A stretch of DNA of 64,000 nt from Scytonematopsis contorta HA4267-MV1 (GCA_019359035.1 JAHHIC010000069.1:60552-124551), one strand, 5' to 3'. Shown: positions 43,017 to 52,760, counted from the first letter of the stretch. Made by a program: numbers and translations. Notes: generated by a model from the letters alone, not told the origin.

Positions 43017-44423
43017 TTATTTAGGTTCCGAAAGTATAGAAAAACCCACAGCAGCACCATTTTTCAAAGGTCTACCGCTACGAACCACATATCTCTCCCC
43101 TGCTTGTAAACCAGATAAAACTTCCACCTTTGCATCAGCTCGCTCTCCCAAAGTGACTGTTCTTTCTTTAACCGTAGGCTTTTCCGCACCTTCCGTGACC
43201 ACAAAAATTTTCCCTTGAAGATTTTCTTTTTGAGAATTTTTTTGTTGAGAATTATCTTGTTGGGAATTAGCAGCAGGGTTACCTGTTTGACTACCTCTTT
43301 GATTAACTCTTTGTCCCCTTGTGCTCCTCCTCTCTCTAGTTCCTGTTTCCAAAGCTGTCAAAGGTACTACTACACGTGGTCTGGCCAGGTTTTGAAAATT
43401 GACTCGTGCTAATAATCCACTACCTATTTTGCCACCAATATTAGGTACTACTACTTCTACAGGTATTAAGCGGGCTGTAGCATCTGCTGCTGGAGAAATA
43501 CGGGCAACTCTACCAGTTATTGGTTGTTCCGGGAAAGCATCAAAACGTACTTGTACTGTTTGATTTGGTTGAATATTTCCTAGTTCTAATTCTGATACTT
43601 GTACCACCACTTTGACTTGGCTAAAGTCAGCTATTTTTAATACTTCACCTCCTGGTTGCAGAAGGTTACCTGTTTCTGTGACTCTCTCTGTAACAACACC
43701 TGTGATAGGAGATATTAATCTGGAGAAAGCACGACGTTGTTTTGCTTGTTCCACTAAGGCTTTTTGAGCAACGACTCTTCCCTGAGCTGCTGCTACGGCT
43801 TGTTGTTCTGTACGCACTTGCTCTTGGGCTGCACGTAATGCTTGTGCTGCTGTTTGGGATTTGGTGCGTGACTGTTCTGCTAATTGTAGAGCTATTGCTC
43901 CTTCTTTTAATAATTTTTGCTGACGCTGCGAGTCTTGTTGTGCTTGTACTAACTCTAATCTAGCTGTTTCTACGTCAGCACGGGCATTGCTAATCAAAGT
44001 ATTGGCTCTTGCTACTTCCGATTTACGTGTTGCTAGTTCTGCTTCTGCTTGATTAAATGCGGTTCGTAAAATGGCATCGTCTAATTGTCCCACTATTTGC
44101 CCACGGGTCAATTTATCACCCACGTTGACTGATAATGCTAATAGTTGCCCTTCGACTTGGGAACGAAGGGATACAATTCTGATGGGTAGGGTAGTTCCTA
44201 TATATTCGGGTGAGGATTGTAGCCTTTCTAAACGAGCAGTTGCTACATCCACTGGTATTAGACCCCTACTTTCTCCTCGATTTGTTGTTTGTGGTTGTGC
44301 TGTGGCTGATTCTTTGGATGATGACGCACAACTTGTTGTCAGTATTCCAACAGCTGATACACAGACAAGCGCTAGGACTGGTGACACAAATAGCTTAAAT
44401 GGCACTTTTAGACCCAAAACCAT
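43017..44423 (-). CDS. RND efflux periplasmic adaptor (membrane fusion protein)
   Basis: It has 468 residues. The N-terminal hydrophobic segment ends at Cys32 in ILTTSCASSS, a weak lipobox, so it may be lipid-anchored in the inner membrane. The lipoyl halves (TLPIRIVSLRSQVEGQLLAL and ISPITGVVTERVTETGNLLQ) flank a long coiled-coil hairpin rich in Ala, Gln and Glu (about 115-215). The beta-barrel domain follows. A Gln/Asn-rich low-complexity stretch (about 378-405) lies before the last membrane-proximal domain. It links the pump at 39416-42643 to an outer-membrane channel. It is first in the operon, now 373 bp from the pump gene because of the inserted element. Confidence 0.92.
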   Translation of the reverse strand: MVLGLKVPFKLFVSPVLALVCVSAVGILTTSCASSSKESATAQPQTTNRGESRGLIPVDVATARLERLQSSPEYIGTTLPIRIVSLRSQVEGQLLALSVNVGDKLTRGQIVGQLDDAILRTAFNQAEAELATRKSEVARANTLISNARADVETARLELVQAQQDSQRQQKLLKEGAIALQLAEQSRTKSQTAAQALRAAQEQVRTEQQAVAAAQGRVVAQKALVEQAKQRRAFSRLISPITGVVTERVTETGNLLQPGGEVLKIADFSQVKVVVQVSELELGNIQPNQTVQVRFDAFPEQPITGRVARISPAADATARLIPVEVVVPNIGGKIGSGLLARVNFQNLARPRVVVPLTALETGTRERRSTRGQRVNQRGSQTGNPAANSQQDNSQQKNSQKENLQGKIFVVTEGAEKPTVKERTVTLGERADAKVEVLSGLQAGERYVVRSGRPLKNGAAVGFSILSEPK

Positions 44424-44778
44424 GATTTTTGCTCCTTTAGGGCATTGGTGTTACACGGTCTTTTGCTGAAAAAAAGGGTTAGGTCTTGGTGTCTCATTGA
44501 ATACTTTTAAAAATTTACCTAAATATATTTACTGTGACATCCCTATGGTGGTACAAATGAAATCGATAATATTAAATGATTTTTTTTAGCATGTTTATTG
44601 AGTCTTAAGATTATAATTTATAATACTTAAGAAAGTATAAAGTAGTCTATCTTTTTGTTAACTCTGTCCCAAGGAGTAATTTTTGTTACTAGATTGTTGC
44701 TTAAGGTTCTAGTTTTTTTTCTAAATATTCGTGACTATTTTCACTGGATTTTTGAAAGATTACATGCGGGACGCGACA
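44424..44778. other. Intergenic region upstream of efflux operon
   Basis: It should hold the promoter of the adaptor gene. AT-rich, with no recurrent motif; nothing else is supported. Confidence 0.4.
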
Positions 44779-44808
44779 TGTAGAGACCGAATTAATTCGG
44801 TCTCTACA
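44779..44808. repeat. GTAGAGACCG-type hairpin overlapping stop of ligase gene
   Basis: The perfect palindrome (arms TGTAGAGACCGAA and TTCGGTCTCTACA around a 4-base centre) covers the last two codons of the ligase at 44804. It may serve as the terminator and is a variant of the hairpin family with CCG instead of ACG. Confidence 0.75.
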
Positions 44809-46393
44809 TTATTATTTGGGTGGTGTGTAATAAATTTTGTAAGGCTGGGTAGTCTATTTTGCCGTTATGTCGTTTGTCTACGGGTATTTTTTTAAAGATT
44901 TTTATTTTTGTGATATGCATTTTTGTTAGGGATTCTTGTATGGGTATCCAGTCTATTGGAGAATTGGATTCGTTTAGTTCTACTACTAAAATGCGTTCTT
45001 GATTATGTAATGTAACTGCGCTGCGATGGATACCTGGGTAATTTTGAATTATTCCTTCCACAGCTAAGGGGTAAAGGCTGCCGTATATGTCGTTTATACA
45101 GCCTATACAACGACCTAACAGCCACAGGTTTCCTTGTTCGTCAATATATCCAGCGTCACCTGTTCGATGCCATGATGTATTGTTTACAGTAAATTTTGTT
45201 TCTTCGTTGCCATAACCGTATAAGTAGCTGGGCAAAACATGTTCACCGCTGACTACTATTTCTCCGGGGGTGTTTTCGGGTAAGCAAGCTGCAATAAATT
45301 CTTGGTCGGTATAGGGTTCTATGGGTTCTCCCCAATGGTCGGGTAAAATTCTTAGTTGAATTTCTGGTACTGGTTTTCCTACAAGCAAACCATTTCCTGC
45401 TAATGTTGGGGCAAAATCTTCTGGTTGAGTGTTTTTGTAAGAAACATGAGAGATGGGTTCGGCTTCTGTGGAACCGTAAACTATGGTAATTTCTGCTTGA
45501 GGGACTATTTTTTGCAGTTGAGTTACTGTTCTTGGCATAACGGGAGCACCACCAAGAAATATTTTTTCTAAGCTGGGTAGGGTTAAGTCGTGCTTTTGGC
45601 AATATTCTGTTATCCGTTCAAAAAATGCTGGTGATGCTACTGCACGCTGGGGTTTGTGAGTTTCAATTTCGGCGATCGCATTTTTTGGTTTGATTTCTCC
45701 GGGTCTTTTTAGGTCAACATTGGGGATAAGGCTGGTTAAACCGGAGGCTAAATTAGCAAGGACGAAAATTGGTAGTGTGGTTAAGCTTATCTGTTTGGGT
45801 TGAAGCTGGAGTGTGGAAACTAAGGCTTGGTGTTGAGCGAGTAAAAATCCGTGGGTGCGTAAGGCTGCTTTAGGTTTACCTGTGCTTCCGCTGGTGAATG
45901 TTAGTAAAGCGGGGGTGTCTGGAATACAAGGATAAATTTCTTCGTCTGGAGTTAAATTTTGGATTTGGTTCCAGGATACAGTGCCCGGTACGGGACAACC
46001 AATGGCGATTTTTAAGGGTATGCGACGTAGGGCTGAAGATTGTAGCTGTAGCAGGTTAGCTCTGGAACTGGCTATTAGTGCTTTTGGTGAGTATAAACTA
46101 CAGCAATTGTTAATGTGGTCTTTACTTACTGATGGGTCGAGGAACATGGCTATTAGTCCCAGACGAAATAAGGCTGCAAGGGTGATATATAGCTCTGCTG
46201 ACATGGGGTAAAAAACTAGAACTGCGTCTCCTGCTTTTAAACCTTTTTGTCGTAGTAGGCTTGCTGCGAGTCCTGCTGATTTTTCTAGCTCTGCGAAGGT
46301 TGTGGTTCGTTTTTGTCGGCGATATGTGTCTATTATTGCCCCTTGCTCGGAGTGGGTTGTGGCATGTTTTTGTAATATGGTGGCGATGTTCAT
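44804..46393 (-). CDS. AMP-dependent acyl ligase (OleC/fatty-acyl-CoA synthetase-like)
   Basis: It has 529 residues of the ANL superfamily: phosphate loop LLTFTSGSTGKPKAALRTHG, adenine-binding VYGSTEAEPISH, and WHRTGDAGYIDEQG, with the C-terminal lysine in RHNGKIDYPAL. These enzymes activate a carboxylic acid as acyl-adenylate. The wording of the ATP and C-terminal motifs recalls OleC-type and fatty-acyl-AMP ligases. No acyltransferase, polyketide or CoA-transfer partner lies nearby, so the substrate and acceptor are unknown. The stop codon falls inside a hairpin repeat. Start ATG at 46393. Confidence 0.9.
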   Translation of the reverse strand: MNIATILQKHATTHSEQGAIIDTYRRQKRTTTFAELEKSAGLAASLLRQKGLKAGDAVLVFYPMSAELYITLAALFRLGLIAMFLDPSVSKDHINNCCSLYSPKALIASSRANLLQLQSSALRRIPLKIAIGCPVPGTVSWNQIQNLTPDEEIYPCIPDTPALLTFTSGSTGKPKAALRTHGFLLAQHQALVSTLQLQPKQISLTTLPIFVLANLASGLTSLIPNVDLKRPGEIKPKNAIAEIETHKPQRAVASPAFFERITEYCQKHDLTLPSLEKIFLGGAPVMPRTVTQLQKIVPQAEITIVYGSTEAEPISHVSYKNTQPEDFAPTLAGNGLLVGKPVPEIQLRILPDHWGEPIEPYTDQEFIAACLPENTPGEIVVSGEHVLPSYLYGYGNEETKFTVNNTSWHRTGDAGYIDEQGNLWLLGRCIGCINDIYGSLYPLAVEGIIQNYPGIHRSAVTLHNQERILVVELNESNSPIDWIPIQESLTKMHITKIKIFKKIPVDKRHNGKIDYPALQNLLHTTQIIM

Positions 46394-46979
46394 TTACGAT
46401 TTTAATACTGCTGGGTTTAAAATTTATGCATTTGAGACAAATGTTACGCTTATCGCTTCTGAAAAATTTCAACTTAAAATTTTCTTAACAATAAAAGAAA
46501 AATCAAACCATCATACCTATTTGATTCAGGAGTAAAAATTGTATAACTTTTACTCCTGTAACCGCGAGTTTATCGATTCAGGTTACGGTTTACAAGCTTG
46601 GACTAGTAACCGAATCTCACGGATTAAAACGGTCATGCAAATCATTGTGGAGAGCGCAATGCTTTCAAACGCTGCCTGTTCTTTCACAGGCGTAAAGGAA
46701 ACAGGATTAGAGACTAATTGTTGCTCGGTATAGACCTTGTAAATCACATTAGTTGAATTTTTGTCCTAAGATAAGTTAAGCTGCATAGGAGGTAGGAGAG
46801 AACCGCCCAGATTGCCAGTATCCAACTGATTGCGCTCATTATTCTTTTAACAACTCCGTGGATAGACACAAATATTTTAGTTCGCTAGCTTCAAAAAATT
46901 ACACAGCCTCATAAATGTAAAAAAGAGCGTTCCCTTATAGTTTAATATTGAGAGCGTTCCCGCAGTGCCTCATCAATTT
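46394..46979. other. Gene-free stretch with perfect 11-bp inverted repeat
   Basis: It contains an inverted repeat CAGGAGTAAAA (46527-46537) and TTTTACTCCTG (46548-46558) with a 10-base loop, a possible RNA hairpin. A 64-codon plus-strand frame at 46539 has no ribosome-binding site or recognisable protein and is not called. The rest shows nothing I can support. Confidence 0.45.
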
Positions 46980-47882
46980 TTAATGGTTAAATACTTGTTC
47001 TGCAAGAGGTATATAATTGTTGTGTAGTGAAACAATATTTAGTTTAAAGTATTGTAAAAATACTTTGAAACCTTTTAGAATAAGCTTGTTTTCACCTAAT
47101 AATAATTTATATAAATCTACTACTGTTTTACTACTAAAAAAGTTTTTCTCTTGTAATGCTAAAATAAACATTCCGTAAAAACTAAAAAAGATAAGAATAA
47201 TTGCGCCTAAGAAAAGTCCTAATATCCGCAGCCAATAACTATTATCAACTGTTTGCAAAAGTTCAAATGCTATGTTTTTGTGTTCAACCTCTTCTGCCGC
47301 GTGCCATTCCCATAATTCTTTCATTATTGGCGTAGCATTTTTCATTATATTCTGATTAAGAACAATATCAGTTAACAATACCGTCAAGTGTTCAAAGCCT
47401 GCTACTGTCGCTAGACTAATTTTTGCTCCCAGCGTTTTTTCTAACACATCAACAAAGAAAAATTTCGCTAATTTCAAGTACCCTTCAATATTGTATCCTT
47501 GAGCGACCAAAATCTGATTATACTTGTGATGAGTTTGAGCATGGCTTTTCTCCTGACCAATAAAACCATATATTTGCTGTCTAAGATTTTTATCTTGGAC
47601 ATTTTTTGAGTATTCCTGTATTACTCTAGCTATAGATGATTCAAATACAGGCAAGTATAAATTCAATCCATTAAAAAAATGTGTCAGAACAATGCTATTA
47701 CCAAGCCATAATTTGGGAATATCATTGTGAAATTTAAAATTGATTTTTCTTGGACGTATCTGCTTCAAATTAAATGCTCTACGCTCAAAATAAAAATTTT
47801 TTCCTATCAGTTCTTCATTGTCTGTATTATTTAAAGTTTTTACTATGTCACTATTTGCTTTTCCTAATATAGCTTCATTCAT
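46980..47882 (-). CDS. Ferritin-like metal-dependent hydrolase family protein (PF10118-like)
   Basis: It has 300 residues. Two carboxylate/His motifs, FIGQEKSHAQTHHKYNQ (about 118-134) and WEWHAAEEVEHKNIAFE (about 205-221), match the di-iron helix pattern of the 'predicted metal-dependent hydrolase' family PF10118. One hydrophobic segment lies near 225-250 (LGLFLGAIILIFFSFYGMFI), so it is membrane-associated. The reaction is not known for the family. The preceding N-terminal 45 residues are variable. It appears to be a lone gene. Confidence 0.85.
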   Translation of the reverse strand: MNEAILGKANSDIVKTLNNTDNEELIGKNFYFERRAFNLKQIRPRKINFKFHNDIPKLWLGNSIVLTHFFNGLNLYLPVFESSIARVIQEYSKNVQDKNLRQQIYGFIGQEKSHAQTHHKYNQILVAQGYNIEGYLKLAKFFFVDVLEKTLGAKISLATVAGFEHLTVLLTDIVLNQNIMKNATPIMKELWEWHAAEEVEHKNIAFELLQTVDNSYWLRILGLFLGAIILIFFSFYGMFILALQEKNFFSSKTVVDLYKLLLGENKLILKGFKVFLQYFKLNIVSLHNNYIPLAEQVFNH

Positions 47883-48301
47883 AGATTTTTATCAATGATA
47901 ATTATTTAAACAGTCAATTGATTGCACCTCCGTGTAAATACTAGCATTATTCTCAATTATTTATCAAATTTTTATTTTATACGGCAGTAATTATTATTTA
48001 GTAGTGTACATTTTGGACATCAAAATTCAAAGCATGTCTAAACGCTACGCTCCACTGCGTCTACTGCAAGGTCGTCCGTGGCCCATCTGAAAACATATAA
48101 CGAATTGCTCCAGAGAATAGACCTCTTTCCCCATTTTCTACAGAATCTGATGATTCTTCAAACTTTACATTTAAAAAGCGTTTAAGAGTTTGAAAAATTT
48201 TCCTAACGTTTACTTTGATTCCTTCTGTAACTTCTGTAACACCTTTTTCGTTGCCTACATAAGATTCAGAAGATGCTTTGTAAAAGCTGTAGCTTAATAA
48301 A
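47883..48301. other. Gene-free stretch with an unstarted minus-strand frame
   Basis: A minus-strand frame of about 80 codons (48315 to about 48066: SFYKASSESYVGNEKGVTEV, TEGIKVNVRKIFQTLKRFLN) is open but has no start codon and overlaps the PadR frame; its last residues come from a common spacer sequence ('ggtcgtccgtggcccatctg'). It may be a gene remnant. Nothing else is supported. Confidence 0.35.
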
Positions 48302-48544
48302 ATAGATATACTTCTACTAAAAACTTTGGCTGAAAAACCGCTTTATGGGTTAAAGATTGAAGAGGAATTTAACAAACTTTATGATTCTGATTTAACTCTT
48401 AGAAGCCTTTATCCTAATCTAGAGTGGTTAGAGCAAAACGGGTTTGTTTCCTCTTGGTGGGTGGAAGAAGAACCACAGTTGGGAGGAAGACGACGCCAAT
48501 GTTATGAATTAACCCAAAAGGGCAAGCAAGCTTTAAAAGAGTAG
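48302..48544 (+). pseudogene. PadR-family regulator, no convincing start
   Basis: The frame reads IDILLLKTLAEKPLYGLKIE, then SLYPNLEWLEQNGFVSSWWV and GGRRRQCYELTQKGKQALKE, a clear PadR winged-helix domain (PLYG, L-x-x-L-x-x-x-G wing, GGRRRxxYxLT). The frame is open upstream only to the stop at 48290-48292 and has no ATG or GTG; TTG 48326 would start within the first helix. It is therefore either a 72-residue protein from TTG with part of helix 1 missing, or a degraded gene. No PadR target is adjacent. Confidence 0.65.
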
Positions 48545-48815
48545 CGATACCTATCCATTATATAGCTAAATACTTAATGAAAGATTTTGCTTGCGTCCGT
48601 AATATTTGTAATACCCACTTTCATCTGTGATTTATTACAAATCGTTATCATTATTTTTACAACGTAATTGAAATAAACTCAACTTTTTTGGCTCTATCTG
48701 TATGTTCATTTGATTAAGTGTAAGATTTTATGTTATTTCTCAAAACTTTGATACCAGATTGTACTAAATTGGTTTAGTAGCCAAAATTCTGAAATAACCT
48801 AAAAAATTCAAATTT

Positions 48816-49298
48816 ATGTCAGTAGTACTTGGTGGAACAATAATCAGTTTTGGATTATCCTCGCTGTTGCTTGCTCAAGCACAACAACCAAAAGTATCAA
48901 ACACTCAAGTTGCTGCGATGGTTGAAGCATTGCGACAATCAGCACCAAAAAGCGGTGCAAATAGTGGATATTACAGCGATTGGCAAGTTAAGCCAGAAAC
49001 TATTAAATTATGGACAAAATTTTGTTTAAAAAAAGAATTAACATCAAAAGAATTTGTAAGCAACCCCACAACCGCACGCGAAATAGTATCCTGTATCATA
49101 CGTCGTGAATTAGATAAACAGTTTCGCGCTATACCCAACAATGAAACAGCGGCTGTGAATAGTGTTGCTTGTTGGTGGATGACTGGTCAATACACTGGTT
49201 GTAATAGTGGCTTTACTGCTGACTTTGTTAAAAAGGTGGCTAATAATTACCAAAAAGCTTTAAAATCAACCCCTTCTAAACCTCGCTCTACTCGCTAA
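48816..49298 (+). CDS. Exported protein of unknown family
   Basis: It has 160 residues with a signal peptide (VVLGGTIISFGLSSLLLAQA, cleavage after AQA). The mature part has four cysteines (in LWTKFCLKKELT, REIVSCIIRRELDK, NSVACWWMTGQYTGCNSGFT), two possible disulfides, and a helical C-terminus. I do not recognise a family. No good ribosome-binding site precedes the ATG. It lies in a stretch of isolated genes. Confidence 0.6.
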   Translation: MSVVLGGTIISFGLSSLLLAQAQQPKVSNTQVAAMVEALRQSAPKSGANSGYYSDWQVKPETIKLWTKFCLKKELTSKEFVSNPTTAREIVSCIIRRELDKQFRAIPNNETAAVNSVACWWMTGQYTGCNSGFTADFVKKVANNYQKALKSTPSKPRSTR

Positions 49299-49349
49299 AA
49301 CACAAAAAATTTAGCAAAAATAATTTTGTTGAGGTAGTAATCACCATAA

Positions 49350-49375
49350 CAGAGACGTAACATGTTACGTCTGTA
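49350..49375. repeat. GTAGAGACG-type hairpin
   Basis: A near-perfect palindrome, CAGAGACGTAAC with GTTACGTCTGTA, 52 bp after the exported-protein gene. Member of the hairpin family; may act as a terminator. Confidence 0.65.
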
Positions 49376-49528
49376 CAATATTTCCCCCCAACCCTAGCGC
49401 TGGATACTGCTGACGAATAGGAACCCAGACCCATCACACTTACAACAGAAGCGCAAAAATATTTCTCGTCCCAGCATAAAAACCCCACCCCCAACCAACA
49501 AAAAATTAACAAATATTGATGTGATTAT

Positions 49529-49554
49529 GTAGAGACGTTACATGTAACGTCTCT
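49529..49554. repeat. GTAGAGACG-type hairpin
   Basis: A palindrome (GTAGAGACGTTAC with GTAACGTCTCT) just downstream of the membrane-protein gene that ends at 49559 on the minus strand. Member of the hairpin family. Confidence 0.7.
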
Positions 49555-49558
49555 GCTG

Positions 49559-50605
49559 CTACGGATTGTTTTTCAATGCTAATTCACATTCTTGGTAGAT
49601 TAAGAAGACTCTATTAAAACCTTGCCACTTGAGCCAATTTCCTAACTTTACGAAAACCTTGATGTTGGATTTTTCCCCAGCAGTTTCTAACAGCAACCCA
49701 ACGGACGGTGCTACGGTTCGCAAGAGCAAGAAACCTAACTGCTTCGGAAGATTGAACTGTTTAAGCCGCATTAACTTATCATCGATTGGCTCTGCTAAAG
49801 GTTTTGTGCGCCAAACCCTCATCAGTTCTTTGGCTTTCATATGGTCTCCTTGGGTGGTTTGGTATGCAATCAGGGCTTTATACTCTAGCGCATCAAGTGG
49901 ATGGAATCCCTCTCCTTTCTTGGGATAGAGAGTAATTTCATTGCGTTGGTTCAGATGTCCACCATAGGTTCTACCATTCACCTGCCATTCATGCTCGATT
50001 TTGATATGACGATTGGCATGAATCCTGATACAGGAGAGGTATGTAACTAACGCAGGTGCTAAATAAAAAGCAATCACTAAATTAGCCAATTGCCAAAATA
50101 AATTCAAAGCCGCACTACCACTACCTGTCATGTAGGCATAAAGCGTTGAAGTACCTGTTATAAAGAGAACAATATTGAAGATAGCGGAGGATGCTTTTAC
50201 TCTAGCCTCCCCTATAAACTGATAAAAGTATCTCATGACCCAAGTTGCGACAGAGACATAGAAGCCGCAAACTAATAAAAAGGTGAACAGGGAAGCACCT
50301 ATATCAAAAGATGTTTTACTCCCTGGTAAGTGGTTCATCAAAGTCAAGACAAGCGTTAAAACAATGATGATTCTCCAATTGAGTGAAGAAAGCCGATATA
50401 CAGGAAGATAGAGTAGCTCTTTGTATTCCGCTGTTCCTGATTCAATGACTTTAACGTCTCCATCTACATGGATTCCAGGTACGATAACTGTGTTTTGAAA
50501 GCGCACATAATTCAGGTCTAATCCTGATTGAATATTGCCTCGGTATCGGTAAGCATAGAAGTGTCGGTCATTAGGTCTATTGAAGCTCAATAACTTATCT
50601 GACAT
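49559..50605 (-). CDS. Membrane protein of unknown family
   Basis: It has 348 residues. Residues 1-75 are soluble (FYAYRYRGNIQSGLDLNYVR, FQNTVIVPGIHVDGDVKVIE). Four hydrophobic segments follow between about 75 and 205, then a soluble C-terminal half rich in basic residues. No motif of a known enzyme or transporter is visible. No neighbour on the same strand suggests a role. Confidence 0.65.
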   Translation of the reverse strand: MSDKLLSFNRPNDRHFYAYRYRGNIQSGLDLNYVRFQNTVIVPGIHVDGDVKVIESGTAEYKELLYLPVYRLSSLNWRIIIVLTLVLTLMNHLPGSKTSFDIGASLFTFLLVCGFYVSVATWVMRYFYQFIGEARVKASSAIFNIVLFITGTSTLYAYMTGSGSAALNLFWQLANLVIAFYLAPALVTYLSCIRIHANRHIKIEHEWQVNGRTYGGHLNQRNEITLYPKKGEGFHPLDALEYKALIAYQTTQGDHMKAKELMRVWRTKPLAEPIDDKLMRLKQFNLPKQLGFLLLRTVAPSVGLLLETAGEKSNIKVFVKLGNWLKWQGFNRVFLIYQECELALKNNP

Positions 50606-50861
50606 ATCTTAAAAAACAATCTAGGTTTTGTGCCCTTATACGTAATCTTCCCTAAGAGATAACGTGATTCTGTTCTAGCTTTTTCTAGTGAAAACCGAAA
50701 TAGTAAAATTATTAAATTCATTGTATATTTACAAAATACTATGGATTATGTAAATTTAATGTGCAGGATTAAATCTTGCAGCAGTTAAATAAAGCATCAA
50801 AAAATCACCGTTACATTACTGTTAATAATAGTATATTTATTTACAAAAATACCCCTGGTAA

Positions 50862-50923
50862 TGTAGAGACGCGATTAATCGCGTCTCTACGTTTCTACGT
50901 TTCTACGTTTCTACATTTCTACG
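50862..50923. repeat. Hairpin followed by 'gtttctac' tandem repeats
   Basis: Palindrome GTAGAGACGCG with CGCGTCTCTAC (50863-50890), followed by four or five copies of 'gtttctac' up to about 50923. It is the GACGCG variant of the hairpin family, with a slippage-type tail. It lies in the 470-bp gap before the pentapeptide gene; the rest of the gap (50606-50861, 50924-51075) shows nothing else. Confidence 0.75.
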
Positions 50924-51081
50924 TCTATCGGAATATTTTAAAAATCAAATATGTAAAATTTGACCTGGAAGAGTAGGTCTAAACAAAGTTAAATCTAAAA
51001 GGCTTATACATTTGATATTTTGTAGGTCTGTATTTTTTGATATTTAAGTCACATTTTTACTATTTTTAGGAGTTAATGGGT

Positions 51082-52026
51082 ATGTCTAATCCTGAACATT
51101 TGAGAATTTTAGCGAAAGGTGTAGACCACTGGAACTCTTGGAGAAAGAAAAACAAAAACATAAAACCTGATTTAAGCAACGCTAATCTGAAATCTGCTGT
51201 ATTAAGACAAGCTAATTTAAATTCAGTGGATTTTCAGAAAGCACAACTTACTAAAGCCGATTTAGTTCAAGCTGAGCTTGTTGGAGCTGTTTTAATTGAT
51301 GCTAACTTGGTAGAGGCACAACTAACAAAGACTAACTGTATTCAAGCTGACTTAAGTAAAGTAAATTTACTTAATGGTAGTTTAATGGAAGCTGACCTGA
51401 CGGGAGCTAATCTTAGTGGTGCAAATTTGAAAGGAGCAAACTTCAGTGGGGCTAATTTAACAGGAGCTAAGTTAGTTGGAGCGAATTTTAATGAAGCAAA
51501 TCTGAGTGGGGCTTATTTTTATGGAGCTGACCTGACTGAGGTTAACTTTTTTAAAGCAAATTTGAATAAGACTGACTTTAGTAACGCAATACTTACCGGA
51601 TGTAATTTATGTGAGGCTGATTTAAGGGGAGCCGAATTGGGAAAAGCAAACTTTACTCAAGCAAATTTGGTTAAAGCTGACTTGAGAGGAGCAAACCTTA
51701 ATAGCGCTATTCTTGACAAAACTGATTTTGTGGAAGCGAACTTAAGTGGGGCAAATTTTAGTAAAGCTAGTCTAATTGAAGCAAATCTCTGTAAAGCTGA
51801 CTTGAGTGGTGCAAACTTTAGTGAGGCTGTTCTCGAAAATGCCAATCTGTCTGACGCTAAATTTGGTGGGGCTAACTTTAGTAAGGCTAATTTGACAGGT
51901 GCTAACCTTTTGGGTTCTGAAAAAGAACATGCTAATTTTACTGGTGCTAACCTTACTGATGCTAAGTTTAATGTCACAAACAATAGTTGTGGACACGATG
52001 CATATCATAAGCCAGCCAGCCAGTGA
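51082..52026 (+). CDS. Pentapeptide-repeat protein with C-terminus from a mobile element
   Basis: I chose the ATG at 51082 (MSNPEHLRILAKG) over 51076 because 'aggag' then lies nine bases upstream. After a helical start (to about residue 30) come some 50 pentapeptide repeats of the A(D/N)LxX type (e.g. ADLTGANLSGANLKGANFSG), forming a right-handed square beta-helix. Such proteins are mostly of unknown function; some mimic DNA. The last codons (KPASQ and stop) are read from the edge of a miniature element (from ~52008), so the original C-terminus has been lost or replaced. Confidence 0.9.
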   Translation: MSNPEHLRILAKGVDHWNSWRKKNKNIKPDLSNANLKSAVLRQANLNSVDFQKAQLTKADLVQAELVGAVLIDANLVEAQLTKTNCIQADLSKVNLLNGSLMEADLTGANLSGANLKGANFSGANLTGAKLVGANFNEANLSGAYFYGADLTEVNFFKANLNKTDFSNAILTGCNLCEADLRGAELGKANFTQANLVKADLRGANLNSAILDKTDFVEANLSGANFSKASLIEANLCKADLSGANFSEAVLENANLSDAKFGGANFSKANLTGANLLGSEKEHANFTGANLTDAKFNVTNNSCGHDAYHKPASQ

Positions 52027-52115
52027 CTAAAGTCACTGTCTAAAAGCTAAAGTCCTCGTCATAGGACTAGTAGAAAATAAGAAATAAGATTTTTGGGAAT
52101 ATTTCAAGTTTTATT
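52008..52115. mobile_element. Half copy of the palindromic miniature element
   Basis: It contains the GTGACTAAAGTCAC hairpin, 'tgtctaaaagctaaagtcct' and then the interior 'gaaataagattttt-gggaatattt', matching the right arm and middle of the element at 42684-42996 in reverse orientation. The other arm is missing. It begins inside the end of the pentapeptide gene. Confidence 0.8.
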
Positions 52116-52186
52116 CTTACTGGAGAGTTACTGGCAAATAATTTTTGATTAGAATTTGTAAACTGTTCTGAGTACCCCAATAAAAT

Positions 52187-52273
52187 TTATTGAGCAAATA
52201 ACGTATCAATACCAATTAAACTCAACGTCAGAGTTGCCGCAATCAATTGTATTATTTTGTGTATTATTTTCAT
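52187..52273 (-). CDS. 28-residue frame, signal peptide only
   Basis: ATG 52273 (ribosome-binding site 'aagg' eight bases upstream) starts MKIIHKIIQLIAATLTLSLI and ends GIDTLFAQ before a stop. It has basic n-region, hydrophobic core and an AxA-like end, that is a complete Sec signal peptide and almost nothing after it. It may be the surviving front of an exported protein, or a tiny membrane peptide. The gap 52274-52760 shows only an AT-rich sequence and the spacer 'tctttgcgcctttgcgtgag' (about 52600). Confidence 0.35.
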   Translation of the reverse strand: MKIIHKIIQLIAATLTLSLIGIDTLFAQ

Positions 52274-52760
52274 ATGATTAGCCTTGATTAATTGGCTAGT
52301 TATTTTTGAACTGGTTCTGCATCAAAGCAGGTTTTTATTTGACTTATTTTTTTATTATCTTATTTTATATGTTGCACAGGTTTGCAGTGTATCTATATTA
52401 TAGGAAATACCGAAAATTATGTTAAACGTGTTGAGTAGGAATATTCTTAGAAGCTGTCTCTTCAAAAGATATTTATAAAGAGAAGCAAGCTCAAGTAATT
52501 TAAAAAAATTAACACGCATTTTTACACCGATGTGCAAATAATAATATATATAATACAAAAATCCTAAATAGATTGTGAACAAATACACGAAATAAATTCT
52601 TTGCGCCTTTGCGTGAGATTTATTAATATATGCTCACAGTCTAATTAGGTTAGCTGTATGTAGAAATATATGTTTTACAATAGTGTTAAAGCTATTAGTC
52701 AGAACAACAATTAAAATCATTTTATCTTGTAGTTTTATAAAATATTGGAGATAAATAAAG

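Noticed and set aside
46539..46733. 64-codon plus-strand frame with four cysteines
   Set aside because: No ribosome-binding site, begins inside an inverted repeat, and resembles no protein I know.
51657..51983. 108-codon antisense frame within the pentapeptide gene
   Set aside because: Its regular repeats are the antisense reading of pentapeptide repeats.
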